Notes: a model not told the origin generated them from the letters alone. A DNA stretch of 64,000 nt from Vibrio maritimus (GCA_003263775.1 JYJJ01000057.1:427036-491035); one strand, 5' to 3'; positions 48,750-58,829 are shown, counted from the stretch's first letter. A program made the numbers and translations.

Positions 48750-50873
48750 ATGAACCAATATCTTGCCGTCACTTCTAACGGACTTGAAAACCTGCTCGCT
48801 CAAGAGCTTGAACAAATGGGCTTAACTTCTGTAAAGCCTGTTCAAGCAGGGGTGAAATTTAAGGCGACAAATGAGCAGATTTATCGCGCTTGTTTGTGGA
48901 GCCGTTATGCTTCTCGCTTTGTTAAAGTACTGTCGGAATTCACTTGCCAAGATGATATGGACCTTTATCTGGCTGCATCGTCCATTAACTGGGTTAATCA
49001 CTTCCACAGCACAAAGAAGTTCATTGTTGATTTCAACGGTACGAACCGAGAGATCCGTAATAGCCAATATGGCGCAATGAAAGTGAAAGACGCGGTAGTG
49101 GATTGCTTTAATAAGAAGAACTTGCCAAGGCCAAACATCAGTAAAGATAGAGCTGATGTTCGTGTGCATGTGCGTTTGCACCGTGATAAGGCACTGATTG
49201 GTCTCGATATGGTGGGTTCAGGTTTGCACCAACGTGGCTATCGTACTGAATCTGGCCGTGCACCACTTCGTGAAACATTGGCCGCGGCTATTGTCGCCAG
49301 AAGTGGGTGGGAGCAAGGTAAGAACATGCTCGATCCAATGTGTGGTTCGGGTACCTTGTTGATTGAAACTGCTATGCTTGCAGCCAATATGGCGCCAGGT
49401 GTGAACCGTAAGACTTGGTGTTTTGAAGCGTTGGAAGACTTCGAGCCAGAAGTTTGGGCTGAAGTGAAGTCGGAAGCGAATGTACAAGCTCGTCGCGGTG
49501 TCAAAAAGACTGACAGCAGGTTTTGGGGCTTTGATAACGACCCTAAAGTCCTGCGTACTGCAAAAGAAAACGCAAAGCGCGCAGGCGTTGATGATTTGAT
49601 TACGTTTGAACTTGGCGATGCTAGCAAAGTGACTAAACCCGCTGAATTCGGTGAGGGCGTGATTGTGTGTAACCCACCTTATGGTGAGCGCCTCGGTACA
49701 GAGCCAGGTTTGATCGCACTGTATACTGAGTTTGGTAATCAGCTTAAAACTGAGTTCGGAGGTTGTCAGGCATCGATTTTCTCAAGTTCAGATGATTTAC
49801 TAAGTTGCCTACGCATGCGTGCTGATAAGCAATTTAAACTGAATAACGGTGCATTACAGTGTCACCAAAAGAATTACTCGATTTCAGCGCGTAGTGCAGA
49901 ACAGATTGCTGGTAACAATGACCTACAAGTCATTGCTCCAGACTTCTCAAACCGTTTGAAGAAGAACATAGCGAAAATCGGCAAGTGGGCTAAGAAAGAG
50001 GGATTAGACTGCTACCGTATTTACGATGCTGATTTGCCTGAGTACAACGTGGCCGTAGACGTATACCAAGATTCATTGGTCATTCAGGAATACGCGGCAC
50101 CGAAGAGTATTCCTGAAGAAACAGCAAAACGTCGCCTGACAGATATTATCCGCGCTTCAATTAAAGTGACTGGTGTTGATACCAACAACGTAGTTTTGAA
50201 AACTCGTGAGAAGAAAAAAGGTAGCTCACAGTACAATAAGCTTGCTCAAAAGTCGGCAACCATGAAAGTTCATGAGTACGGCGCTCAGTTGATTGTAAAC
50301 TTACATGACTACCTAGATACAGGTCTGTTCCTAGATCATAAAATCACTCGTCGTAAATTGGGTGAAATGGCGCAGGGCAAAGATTTCTTGAACCTGTTCG
50401 CATACACAGGTTCAGCGACTGTTCACGCTTCGCTTGGTGGTGCAAAGTCCACGACCACAGTAGATATGTCTAATACATATCTTGAGTGGGCGAAAGAGAA
50501 TATGAAGTTGAACGGTCAAGTAGGCCGCCAGCATCAATATGTTCAAGCAGATTGCTTACAATGGCTTGCGAAAGCAAACGGCAGTTACGATCTTATCTTT
50601 ATCGATCCTCCAACGTTCTCAAACTCTAAGCGTATGGAGCAATCGTTCGACGTTCAACGTGACCACGTCACTTTAATGCGCGACTTGAAACGCCTACTAA
50701 GTGCAGAAGGTACTATCGTATTCTCAAACAACAAACGTCACTTCAAGATGGATTTGGACGCATTGGAAGAAATCGGCCTAACGGCGAAAAACATTTCTGA
50801 TAAGACCTTGCCACTCGACTTTGCTCGTAATAAGCATATTCATAACTGCTGGGTTATCTCTCACAATAGCTAA
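48750..50873 (+). CDS. rlmL: Bifunctional 23S rRNA methyltransferase RlmKL (m2G2445 / m7G2069)
   Basis: Fusion enzyme of 707 residues starting MNQYLAVTSNGLENLLAQELEQMG at 48750; ATGs at 48741 and 48705 are open but the family begins here. N-terminal THUMP and RlmL methyltransferase (DPMCGSGTLLIE, VCNPPYGERLG) make m2G2445; the C-terminal RlmK half (FLNLFAYTGSATVHAS, DLIFIDPPTFSNSKRM) makes m7G2069. The glutaredoxin-like gene follows 8 bases later. Confidence 0.95.
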   Translation: MNQYLAVTSNGLENLLAQELEQMGLTSVKPVQAGVKFKATNEQIYRACLWSRYASRFVKVLSEFTCQDDMDLYLAASSINWVNHFHSTKKFIVDFNGTNREIRNSQYGAMKVKDAVVDCFNKKNLPRPNISKDRADVRVHVRLHRDKALIGLDMVGSGLHQRGYRTESGRAPLRETLAAAIVARSGWEQGKNMLDPMCGSGTLLIETAMLAANMAPGVNRKTWCFEALEDFEPEVWAEVKSEANVQARRGVKKTDSRFWGFDNDPKVLRTAKENAKRAGVDDLITFELGDASKVTKPAEFGEGVIVCNPPYGERLGTEPGLIALYTEFGNQLKTEFGGCQASIFSSSDDLLSCLRMRADKQFKLNNGALQCHQKNYSISARSAEQIAGNNDLQVIAPDFSNRLKKNIAKIGKWAKKEGLDCYRIYDADLPEYNVAVDVYQDSLVIQEYAAPKSIPEETAKRRLTDIIRASIKVTGVDTNNVVLKTREKKKGSSQYNKLAQKSATMKVHEYGAQLIVNLHDYLDTGLFLDHKITRRKLGEMAQGKDFLNLFAYTGSATVHASLGGAKSTTTVDMSNTYLEWAKENMKLNGQVGRQHQYVQADCLQWLAKANGSYDLIFIDPPTFSNSKRMEQSFDVQRDHVTLMRDLKRLLSAEGTIVFSNNKRHFKMDLDALEEIGLTAKNISDKTLPLDFARNKHIHNCWVISHNS

Positions 50874-50881
50874 TACGGATC

Positions 50882-51132
50882 ATGACAAAGGAACTGACAT
50901 TATACAGCACTGAAGGTTGCCATCTCTGTGAGATGGCCTTGAGCTAATCAAACAAGTAGGGCTTGGGGAACAGGTAGAGATTGTCGATATCGCTTTCGAC
51001 GATGAGCTGTTTTCTCGTTACGGCGTCACTATTCCAGTGGTCAAAGTGGATGAATCTGAGATCAACTGGCCCTTCGATATCTTACAACTACAACAATGGT
51101 TAACAGTCAATGGCATTACTTACCATCCATAA
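50882..51132 (+). CDS. Small glutaredoxin-like protein (one frameshift)
   Basis: 83-residue thioredoxin-fold protein with the redox motif CHLC (MTKELTLYSTEGCHLCEMALEL). The frame breaks at about 50941; one G (GG read as G) restores ELIKQVGLGEQVEIVDIAFDDELFSRYGVTIPVVKVD, with the cis-proline TIPVV. DUF836/glutaredoxin-like family, found between rlmKL and uup in related genomes. It overlaps uup by 23 bases. Confidence 0.8.
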
Positions 51133-53030
51133 TGGACAACTTGCATTTGGTGATCATCCGCTTCTAGATAAAACGGACTTTGCGCTTCAAGAAAATGAAC
51201 GTGTGTGTCTGGTTGGTCGAAACGGTGCTGGCAAGTCAACGTTAATGAAAGTATTGGCAGGCGACATCATTATGGATGATGGCAAGCTGCAAATTACTCA
51301 AGATGTTGTGGTATCTCGTCTAGAACAAGATCCTCCTCGCGACCAAGCTGGAACGGTAGAAGACTATGTCGCTGAAGGCTTAGCAGAGATTGGTGAGCAG
51401 CTAAAGCAATATCACGCTTTACTTGAGCTGGTGGCTCAAGACCCAAGTGAATCTCATATCAATCGCTTAGCCAAAGTTCAAGAGAACCTCGAAGTTTCAG
51501 GTGCTTGGCGCTTTGAAGACCGTATTAAAAACATTCTTGGGGCACTTAAGCTTGACGGTGCGACGCTACTAAGCGATTTGTCTGGCGGTTGGCAACGCAA
51601 GGCGGCTTTAGCTAGAGCTTGGTTTGCGATCCTGATGTATTGCTATTGGACGAGCCAACCAACCACTTGGATGTCACAACCATCGAGTGGCTAGAAACCT
51701 TCTTAAAAGATTTCCGTGGTTCTATCATCTTCATTTCTCACGACCGCGCCTTTATTCGCTCTATGGCGACACGTATCGTCGATCTTGACCGAGGCCAGCT
51801 TGTTTCTTTCCCTGGTGACTACGAAAAGTACCTAGTGGAAAAAGAAGAAGCGCTGCGAGTAGAAGAAATGCAAAATGCCGAGTTTGATAAGAAACTCGCG
51901 CAAGAAGAAGTTTGGATAAGACAGGGCATCAAGGCACGTAGAACTCGTAACGAAGGTCGCGTGCGTGCATTGAAAAAGCTTCGCGAGGAACGTAAAGGCC
52001 GCCGAGACGTTCAAGGTAAAGTGAATCTTAAGCTCGATGATACTGCTCGTTCTGGCAAGATTGTGTTTGAAGCTGACAATCTGAACTATGAGATTGAAGG
52101 CAAAACCATTATCAATAACTTTTCGTTCAATATCCAGCGTGGTGATCGTATTGCGCTTATTGGTCCTAACGGATGTGGTAAGAGTACGTTGATCAAGTTG
52201 TTACTCGATGAGCTTACACCTACATCAGGTAAGCTGAAGTGTGGTACCAAGCTCGAAGTCGCTTATTTTGACCAGTACCGTGAAGCATTAGATCCAGAAA
52301 AGAGCGTTATTGATAACCTTGCTGATGGTAAACAAGAAGTGATGGTTGGCGGACGTGAGCGTCATGCGCTAAGTTATCTTCAAGACTTTTTGTTTGCACC
52401 AAAACGTGCGAGGACCCCAGTAAAAGCACTTTCGGGTGGTGAGAAGAACCGTCTATTGCTTGCTCGTATCTTCCTGAAGCCGAACAACTTGTTGGTGCTC
52501 GATGAACCAACCAACGATTTGGACATTGAAACCTTGGAGCTTTTGGAAGAGTTACTAGGAAACTATCAAGCACACTGCTTTTGGTGAGCCACGACCGTCA
52601 GTTTGTTGATAATACTGTGACCGCTAGCTGGATTTTTGAAGGAAATGGGGTTATCGAAGAGTTCGTTGGTGGTTATCATGATGCTCAGCAGCAGAGACAA
52701 CAGGTGTTGGACGCACGTAAAGCGTACGAACCAGTAAAAGAGAATAAAAAACAGCCAGTTGAACAAAATAACAAGACACAAGCAGTGAACTCTAAACCTA
52801 AGAAGCTGTCCTATAAGCTACAGAGGGAATTAGAAGCGCTGCCAGCTTTGTTAGAGCAACTGGAGCAAGACATTGAACAACTTCAGGAAACAGTGAATGA
52901 CCCTGCGTTTTTCGCAAAACCTGTAGAAGAAACACAACCCATTTTAGATAGTTTAGCTGCAAAAGAGCAGGAGCTAGACGTTGCTTTTGAGCGATGGGAA
53001 GAGCTCGAAGCAATGCAACAGGAAAGTTAG
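51110..53030 (+). CDS. uup: ABC-F ATPase Uup (two frameshifts)
   Basis: Soluble duplicated-ATPase protein of the ABC-F class that acts on ribosomes or branched DNA; 640 residues after repair. First ATPase: VGRNGAGKSTLMKVL, LSGGWQRKAALARAL, LLLDEPTNHLD. Second: IGPNGCGKSTLIKLL, LSGGEKNRLLLARIF, LVLDEPTNDLD. A C-terminal coiled coil with DNA-binding character follows (KLSYKLQRELEALPALLEQLEQDIEQLQ). Breaks at about 51620 (TT for TTT, giving RALVCDPDV) and 52570 (G for GG, giving YQGTLLLVSHDRQ). Confidence 0.93.
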
Positions 53031-53035
53031 TTTTG

Positions 53036-55114
53036 ATGAGTCGTAATAATTTTAAGTTTTCATTGATTGCTGCAAGCGTACTTGCAGCGACATCAAGTCA
53101 TGCTGCTTTGTATAAGGTGGTTGAGGTTGACCCAACTGCCAGCATGAGTGCAGACGGCATCTATGATGCAGAGGTGACAGAGTTTTATGGCTCTGCCATC
53201 GAAAAACAGTCAAATCGTGATTTTACTGCCGAACCAATGGGGTGTTTTACCGAAAATTCGGCATGTCAAGACTACCGTTTGGTTGGTGATTCTCGTAATG
53301 GTTCAGAAGGCCACTCTTACCGTCAAGAGGTACCGTTCAACTATGACAGTAGCTTTTTCTATACCGATTGGAATAGAAATCGAGACTATTGCCGTTCTGA
53401 GTTAGGTTATCAAACTTGTGATCCTGCTTGGAGCGATAAAATGTGGTTTAGCTTCGGGGTGAATCAAGGCGGTGCAGACGACAAATGTAGCTCGAAAAGA
53501 GGTAAATTTGGTGGTTTGCTACGTGAACGCGATGCTTTCTTGACTTCTCAAGAAACAGGTTGGAATAGCTGCTTCGGTGAAGATAACTATTTCTCTAACG
53601 CTCTGACTTTTTCCGAAGTTACAGCGACGTCAGCCCCCGTTTCTGTTGCAAACAAACTATCTGTGGTTCCCACATCCGATTATTACAAGCCTGCCGGAGT
53701 TGCAGCGCCGGATAGAAACTCAGAAAACGTGGTCGTGAATAACCTTGCGAATGACACCAAAGTACTTGGTAATACGAGTTCCGGCTACTATCGTACCGGT
53801 GCAGGGAATTTGGCAACAGCTTATCGCCATCGTGGCTTTGTGTTTGACGGAACGAACACGCTGATGTTGCCACCTCTGGCGAACGATGGGCTCGATACGG
53901 AGATTGAAATTACCAAACAGATGGGTCGCACCATGGTGTTTGACTCATTTACATACAACAATACCGATTATTACATTGGCAGTGCTGCAGTTGGACCTTT
54001 TGATTACGGTGATAGTAACAAAGATTGGGGTGGCGACTTAAATACCTGTGTGGGCAACGCAGACCCTGCTGCGCTGCGTCAGTGTCAAAACTTTGCTTTC
54101 GCTACCAAAGCCGCAGTTTGGAATGAAAACGCGGATGTGTATCAAGCCGCTAACTGGACTGCGGGAACGTCGAGAAACGTTGACAGAAAAGCAATGCAAG
54201 GCAGTGCGAGGGCGGCCGCCCTCGCTAGTATAGACGGTGTGTTGAAACCAATACTCGTGGGTCTGAATAGTTTCCAAGACGGCAGTAATGTATTTATGGA
54301 AGCAACAGTGTTTAGACCTTCAACAGACCCAAGTGTAACAATAGAAAGTGGAAATTTCTGGACACCAGTGCGTATCAGCCGTTCTACGATTAAGGATGGC
54401 GATGATTTTGTCTACAGCAATTCAGTTGCGACAGACATAAACGAAAACCTCATTCTCATTGGCGAAGCTAAACGTCGTGGTGATAAGCGTGAGAACGGTG
54501 CAGCACCAAACAGAATGTTCCTTGCGGAAGTAAATCCAACTGACGGTTCACCAGAGGCTCGATACTTTGATGAGCTTAATAGCAATAGCGGTATTTTCTT
54601 CCGTGGTGTAGGTGGTGAAACAGGTGCTATCAACAACTTCAATGAAATTGTTGGGGCAGTGGATGCTGAGCAATCGACCGAGTATTTTGGTAAAAAGCGC
54701 CGTCAGCGTGGCTTTATCTATCCTTATAACGGGAGCGGCACCGACGCTAATCGATTAGCCGTCTTCCAAGGTCAACCTTGGTTACTTGATGATTTGACTA
54801 ATGATGGGCAACTTGGTGGAAACAATCAATATCGTGTCATCGACGCTGCTGATATCAACGATGATGGTGTGATTGCAGCAACCGCGCTTAAATGTGATGG
54901 CGGCTATGACACTACGAGTCATAACTCGTACTGTGGTAATGGCCAAAAGAAAGAAAAGCTCGTCGCAGTTAAGTTGATCCCGATCGCAAACGAAGCAGAA
55001 CGTTCAATTCAAACGCGTGGTGTTGAAGCGCCACCAGTTCAGCGTAGTGGTGGTAGTCTCGGATGGATGGCTTTGATTATGCTTGGATTCTTTGGGTTAC
55101 GTCGTAACAAGTAG
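53036..55114 (+). CDS. DUF3466 secreted protein with GlyGly-CTERM anchor
   Basis: 692 residues: signal peptide (MSRNNFKFSLIAASVLAATSSHA), a long beta-rich DUF3466 region with repeated GFV/GFIYPYNG motifs, and a C-terminus GGSLGWMALIMLGFFGLRRNK, i.e. Gly-Gly-Ser, hydrophobic helix, basic tail. That is a GlyGly-CTERM signal, processed by rhombosortase in vibrios and linked to type II secretion and surface attachment. Function of DUF3466 is unknown. The ATG follows the uup stop by 5 bases. Two terminators-worth of hairpin follow the gene. Confidence 0.85.
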   Translation: MSRNNFKFSLIAASVLAATSSHAALYKVVEVDPTASMSADGIYDAEVTEFYGSAIEKQSNRDFTAEPMGCFTENSACQDYRLVGDSRNGSEGHSYRQEVPFNYDSSFFYTDWNRNRDYCRSELGYQTCDPAWSDKMWFSFGVNQGGADDKCSSKRGKFGGLLRERDAFLTSQETGWNSCFGEDNYFSNALTFSEVTATSAPVSVANKLSVVPTSDYYKPAGVAAPDRNSENVVVNNLANDTKVLGNTSSGYYRTGAGNLATAYRHRGFVFDGTNTLMLPPLANDGLDTEIEITKQMGRTMVFDSFTYNNTDYYIGSAAVGPFDYGDSNKDWGGDLNTCVGNADPAALRQCQNFAFATKAAVWNENADVYQAANWTAGTSRNVDRKAMQGSARAAALASIDGVLKPILVGLNSFQDGSNVFMEATVFRPSTDPSVTIESGNFWTPVRISRSTIKDGDDFVYSNSVATDINENLILIGEAKRRGDKRENGAAPNRMFLAEVNPTDGSPEARYFDELNSNSGIFFRGVGGETGAINNFNEIVGAVDAEQSTEYFGKKRRQRGFIYPYNGSGTDANRLAVFQGQPWLLDDLTNDGQLGGNNQYRVIDAADINDDGVIAATALKCDGGYDTTSHNSYCGNGQKKEKLVAVKLIPIANEAERSIQTRGVEAPPVQRSGGSLGWMALIMLGFFGLRRNK

Positions 55115-55125
55115 TCACAAGTGAC

Positions 55126-55164
55126 AAAAATCCCAGCTTCACAATAGTGGAACTGGGATTTTTT
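55126..55164 (+). terminator. Terminator after the DUF3466 gene
   Basis: AAAAATCCCAG / CTGGGATTTTT with further pairing inside the loop. Confidence 0.85.
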
Positions 55165-55278
55165 GTGTCTTGAGATCGAGCCAAAAATGAGCAATTATTA
55201 AAGAGGAGTCACAAAAGCTCCATAAATCTTTAATGATAGAAAGTCGGGAAACCGATTTTGTATAGCGAGGACCGTACT

Positions 55279-55452
55279 ATGAAGAGACAAAAGCGTGATC
55301 GTCTAGAACGAGCTCAATCACAGGGTTACAAAGCTGGATTGAATGGGCGATCGATGGAAGCCTGTCCCTATCAACAAATGGATGCAAAGTCATATTGGCT
55401 TGGCGGTTGGCGTGACGCGAGAGATGATAAACAATCAGGACTCTTCAAGTAG
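55279..55452 (+). CDS. rmf: Ribosome modulation factor
   Basis: Basic 57-residue protein that dimerises 70S ribosomes into inactive 100S particles in stationary phase. Start at 55279 (MKRQKRDRLERAQSQGYKAG); the open frame from 55258 adds seven residues not found in the family. Core GRSMEACPYQQMDAKSYWLGGWRDARDD is typical. Order rmf-fabA-ycbZ-matP matches E. coli. Confidence 0.95.
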   Translation: MKRQKRDRLERAQSQGYKAGLNGRSMEACPYQQMDAKSYWLGGWRDARDDKQSGLFK

Positions 55453-55474
55453 TCGGGAGCGAAATTGAAGTAAC

Positions 55475-55502
55475 AAAGGCCTCATGAGAGGCCTTTATAA
55501 TA
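55475..55502 (+). terminator. Terminator after rmf
   Basis: AAAGGCCTC, loop ATGA, GAGGCCTTT. Confidence 0.8.
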
Positions 55503-55534
55503 AATATCTAATGCACTATAACTAAATGTATGTC

Positions 55535-55567
55535 TTAAAAATAAACGACTCCGGAAAGTCGTTTATT
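55535..55567 (-). terminator. Terminator after fabA
   Basis: Stem AATAAACGACT / AGTCGTTTATT with TTTT on the minus strand. Confidence 0.8.
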
Positions 55568-55578
55568 CACAAAATAGC

Positions 55579-56097
55579 TTAGAAAGTAGAGGTGTCTTTG
55601 AAGAGGCCTACTTTAAGATCCTTCGCTACGTAGATTTCTTTGCCATCAACTAGAACGCGACCATCAGCGATACCCATAACCAACTTACGGTTTACAACAC
55701 GCTTCATGTGCAGTTCGTAGGTGACTTTCTTAGCAGTAGGTAGTACTTGACCAGTAAACTTAAGCTCACCTACACCTAGTGCACGACCTTTACCTTCGCC
55801 ACCAATCCAGCCAAGGTAGAAACCAACAAGCTGCCACATAGCATCCAAGCCAAGACAACCAGGCATTACTGGATCGCCGATAAAGTGGCAGTCGAAGAAC
55901 CATAGATCAGGAGTAATATCCAGTTCAGCAACGATTAAACCTTTGCCAAAGTCACCTTCAGTTTCGGACATTTTTGCTACGCGGTCCATCATCAGCATGT
56001 TTGGTGCTGGAAGTTGAGGGTAGCCCTCGCCAAATAGTTCTCCGCGGCTAGAGGCTAGAAGGTCTTCACGGCTATAAGATTCACGTCTGTTTTGCAT
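55579..56097 (-). CDS. fabA: 3-hydroxydecanoyl-ACP dehydratase/isomerase FabA
   Basis: Key enzyme for unsaturated fatty acid synthesis: dehydrates 3-hydroxydecanoyl-ACP and isomerises trans-2 to cis-3 decenoyl-ACP. 172 residues; active-site His71 (FFDCHFIGDPVMPG) and Asp85 (CLGLDAMWQL) are present. Seventy bases after the lon-like gene, same strand. Confidence 0.96.
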   Translation of the reverse strand: MQNRRESYSREDLLASSRGELFGEGYPQLPAPNMLMMDRVAKMSETEGDFGKGLIVAELDITPDLWFFDCHFIGDPVMPGCLGLDAMWQLVGFYLGWIGGEGKGRALGVGELKFTGQVLPTAKKVTYELHMKRVVNRKLVMGIADGRVLVDGKEIYVAKDLKVGLFKDTSTF

Positions 56098-56167
56098 TAT
56101 TTATTACTCCAAATTTGCGTTAGGCCATCTTAGTGAACAGGTGTACGCTAGACAAGTCCGACCACGA

Positions 56168-57805
56168 CTAGACAAACCAGTTTTTAATCCGTGTCACAAA
56201 TGAATCTGGCATTTCATGTTTTTCAAAGTTTTCAATACGTTCTGCTATCTTACCAATCACACTATCTTCGGTGTCACTTTTGAATGGTTGACCCAATAAA
56301 AGTGGAATCACTTCGTCTACGTGAGTCACAGACCAAATGTGAAATTCGTCATTTTTGATGCTTTCAACGAGCTCTTTGTTCAGAGCTAGGTGCTGAACAT
56401 TGGTTTTAGGCAAAATGACACCTTGCTTGCCAGTTAAACCTTGGTGTTTACATACGTTGTAGAAGCCTTCCACTTTCTCATTTAAACCACCTACAGCTTG
56501 AACGCGACCAAATTGGTCGACAGCGCCGGTAACCGCAATTTGTTGGTCAATTGGATAGCCAGATAACGCACTAACTAACGAACATAACTCTGCTAATGAA
56601 GCACTGTCTCCGTCGACTTCACAATAAGACTGCTCAAACACAATAGAAGCGGAATATGGTAGCGGGGCATCTAGGTCGAGCTCAGAAGAGACAAATGCCT
56701 GCATGATCATCATGCCTTTGGCGTGAATGTTGCCACCAAGGTCAACTTTTCGCTCGACATCAGAAACATCGCCATCACCAAAGTGCACAACGCACGAGAT
56801 ACGAGCAGGTTCACCGTAGCTGATAGGGTGACCAGGGATATCGATGACCGTTAAACCATTTACCTGGCCGACTTGTTTACCTTGGGTTTCTATAACGACT
56901 TGACCTTCCAAGATATCATCGATTGCACGTTCCGGCAGATAGGACTCGCGATTTCGCTTCGCATCAATAGCCGCTTCTATGTGTTCACAAGATATCGTTG
57001 AATTGTGACTGTACGATGATGCCTCGCAAAGCAGAGCTTTATGCCAATCAACCGAGAGTGGCCAGTACTGTTTGTCTTCTGTTTCGCGCGCGCCGGCTTG
57101 AAGTAGCTTCAAGTAGCCTGAACGATCAAGCTGTTTATCTGATAGAAACTGCGACACCATCGAGTTTACAAACGATAGGTATTGCTTGGCTGTTGCTTGT
57201 GTCACTTTCAAATCGTTCTCGATTTCAGTGTATTGCATAAAGCCAGAGCGGAAATCACTGTCGATGAAATCCAAATCGGATAGCTGATCACGATCGCCAA
57301 TAACAATAAGCTTAAAATCCGATGAAAAAGTAGGAGGTGTCAGCGCGCCAGTTTTGGCATCAACCGAGACACTATTTAACTTTGCACCTTGAAGCAACGC
57401 TTTCAGATTTGTCCAAACACCAAGGCTTGCAAGCGCGGTTTGAGTCGATGAAATGAGAAAACCACCGTTAGCTTGTGTTACTAAACCTTTTGCAAGAGAA
57501 GGTTCATTCCCAGACATTTGATAGCGATCGAACAGCAAGCTTGGATCTGTATCTTTACTGACGACAGTTTTGTGACCTAGTGCTTCAATATGATCGCTGA
57601 CGAGCTGTCGATGAAACAAGTTGTCGCCATCTTTAATGATCAATACTTTTGAAGGGCACGCATTAGAGACGAAAAACGACAGTGCCGCTTTAAGGCGAGG
57701 CTGTAGTTCAATGGCATCTAGTGGAGCGAGAGAAGTAGCGTTATCGAGTAGATCTGCGAAATCGTTATAAAGGGGGCAGACTTGTTGCCAAGGGACTTGA
57801 TTCAT
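56168..57805 (-). CDS. ycbZ: Lon-family protease YcbZ-like
   Basis: 545 residues from the ATG at 57805 (MNQVPWQQVCPLYNDFADLL). The C-terminal Lon protease domain is intact: GGNIHAKGMMIMQAF, FEQSYCEVDGDSASLAELC with the catalytic serine, and GGLNEKVEGFYNVC with the lysine. The N-terminal part corresponds to the AAA region of E. coli YcbZ but shows no recognisable Walker A loop, as in that family. Open frame continues upstream to 57859 without a clear ribosome site. Physiological substrate is unknown. Confidence 0.9.
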   Translation of the reverse strand: MNQVPWQQVCPLYNDFADLLDNATSLAPLDAIELQPRLKAALSFFVSNACPSKVLIIKDGDNLFHRQLVSDHIEALGHKTVVSKDTDPSLLFDRYQMSGNEPSLAKGLVTQANGGFLISSTQTALASLGVWTNLKALLQGAKLNSVSVDAKTGALTPPTFSSDFKLIVIGDRDQLSDLDFIDSDFRSGFMQYTEIENDLKVTQATAKQYLSFVNSMVSQFLSDKQLDRSGYLKLLQAGARETEDKQYWPLSVDWHKALLCEASSYSHNSTISCEHIEAAIDAKRNRESYLPERAIDDILEGQVVIETQGKQVGQVNGLTVIDIPGHPISYGEPARISCVVHFGDGDVSDVERKVDLGGNIHAKGMMIMQAFVSSELDLDAPLPYSASIVFEQSYCEVDGDSASLAELCSLVSALSGYPIDQQIAVTGAVDQFGRVQAVGGLNEKVEGFYNVCKHQGLTGKQGVILPKTNVQHLALNKELVESIKNDEFHIWSVTHVDEVIPLLLGQPFKSDTEDSVIGKIAERIENFEKHEMPDSFVTRIKNWFV

Positions 57806-57937
57806 TGCATCGTAACTTAAGTTTAATTTGCACGAAGTATACAATGAATCGGAACTCAACGTTAGCTTTTCAACTGTTCATATAGCGAGCAAAATCTCAT
57901 TAACTGAGCATTGTTATTGAGAAGTTTGGAATCTTGG

Positions 57938-57950
57938 GTTACGCTGTCAC
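57938..57950. promoter_or_regulatory. matS-like sequence upstream of matP
   Basis: GTTACGCTGTCAC has one mismatch to GTGACRNYGTCAC and ends 27 bases before the matP ATG. Possible autoregulatory site; unproven. Confidence 0.35.
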
Positions 57951-57976
57951 TGTAAACAGAGTAGGGATGCAAACCA

Positions 57977-58435
57977 ATGAAATACCAACAACTTGAAAAC
58001 TTAGAATGTGGTTGGAAGTGGCAGTATTTAACGAAAAAATGGCGCGAAGGTGAGAACATCACGCGTTACATTGATACCAGTGAGATCGAACTGGCAGTAT
58101 CAAAGCTTAAGCAGCTAGAGCATGAACCTACTCTGGTTATTGAGTGGATTGATGAACATATGTCAGTTGAGCTCGACAATAAGCTCAAACAAGCGATTCG
58201 GGCTAAACGTAAGCGCCATTACAATGCTGAACAAGTTCACACCAAAAAGAAGTCCATTGATTTGGATTTTCGCGTTTGGGAAAAACTATCTCATCGCGCC
58301 AATGATCTTGGCTGTACGCTCTCTGAAGCCATTGAGTATTTGTTGAGTGAAGCGTCTCGGAGCGAGAAAGCCACGCAGAAAGTAAGCAGTTTGAAAGAGG
58401 ACTTAAGCAAGTTATTAGGTGACGAAGGGAGGTAG
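57977..58435 (+). CDS. matP: Macrodomain Ter protein MatP
   Basis: 152-residue DNA-binding protein that binds matS and condenses the terminus, linking it to the divisome through ZapB. N-terminal domain MKYQQLENLECGWKWQYLTKKWREGENITRYID and C-terminal ribbon-helix-helix KKKSIDLDFRVWEKLSHRANDLGCTLSEAIEYLL are both typical. Divergent from ycbZ; its targets are present in this window. Confidence 0.96.
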   Translation: MKYQQLENLECGWKWQYLTKKWREGENITRYIDTSEIELAVSKLKQLEHEPTLVIEWIDEHMSVELDNKLKQAIRAKRKRHYNAEQVHTKKKSIDLDFRVWEKLSHRANDLGCTLSEAIEYLLSEASRSEKATQKVSSLKEDLSKLLGDEGR

Positions 58436-58440
58436 TCGCT

Positions 58441-58752
58441 ATGTTGTATGTCGTGTTACTTGGGGCTGTAGTTGTATTTTGGCTAGTCGCCATTGATCGA
58501 CCTTCTTTAGTTGTGCAAATAAAAGAAGGCGAAATCATCAAAACTAAAGGCCATTTGCCACCAACGTTCAAACACAACCTTAAAGAAATTGTAGAACGAG
58601 ATAAAACGACGGGCGATCTTAAGGTATACCAAACTCGTAGCGGCATGAAGCTTAAGTTTAGCAAGACAATTTCTAAGAACATACAGCAAAGAATACGAAA
58701 CATTTTTCCTCATCAAAGTTTCAAATCTAAAGGCAAGAAAAAGAGCCGTTAG
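58441..58752 (+). CDS. DUF3634 family protein
   Basis: 103 residues with one N-terminal membrane helix (MLYVVLLGAVVVFWLVAI) and a basic cytoplasmic part (VVQIKEGEIIKTKGHLPPTFKHNLKEIV) ending in KSKGKKKSR. Five bases after matP, so co-transcribed. Function unknown; conserved beside matP in vibrios. Confidence 0.75.
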   Translation: MLYVVLLGAVVVFWLVAIDRPSLVVQIKEGEIIKTKGHLPPTFKHNLKEIVERDKTTGDLKVYQTRSGMKLKFSKTISKNIQQRIRNIFPHQSFKSKGKKKSR

Positions 58753-58761
58753 TAATGAGAG

Positions 58762-58787
58762 AAAAGGGCATTTCTGCCCTTTTTTAC
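58762..58787 (+). terminator. Terminator after matP-DUF3634
   Basis: AAAAGGGCA, loop TTTC, TGCCCTTTT then TT. Confidence 0.85.
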
Positions 58788-58829
58788 TGCAATCTAGTGC
58801 ACTATAACTAATTTTTTAACAGCCAGTAG

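Noticed and set aside
51017..51029. GTTACGGCGTCAC, one mismatch to matS, inside the glutaredoxin-like gene
   Set aside because: Falls in codons for RYGVT and has no positional support; one-mismatch hits are expected by chance.
50882..53030. Programmed frameshifting in the glutaredoxin-like gene and uup
   Set aside because: No slippery heptamer with downstream structure; the breaks match the window-wide single-base-loss pattern.
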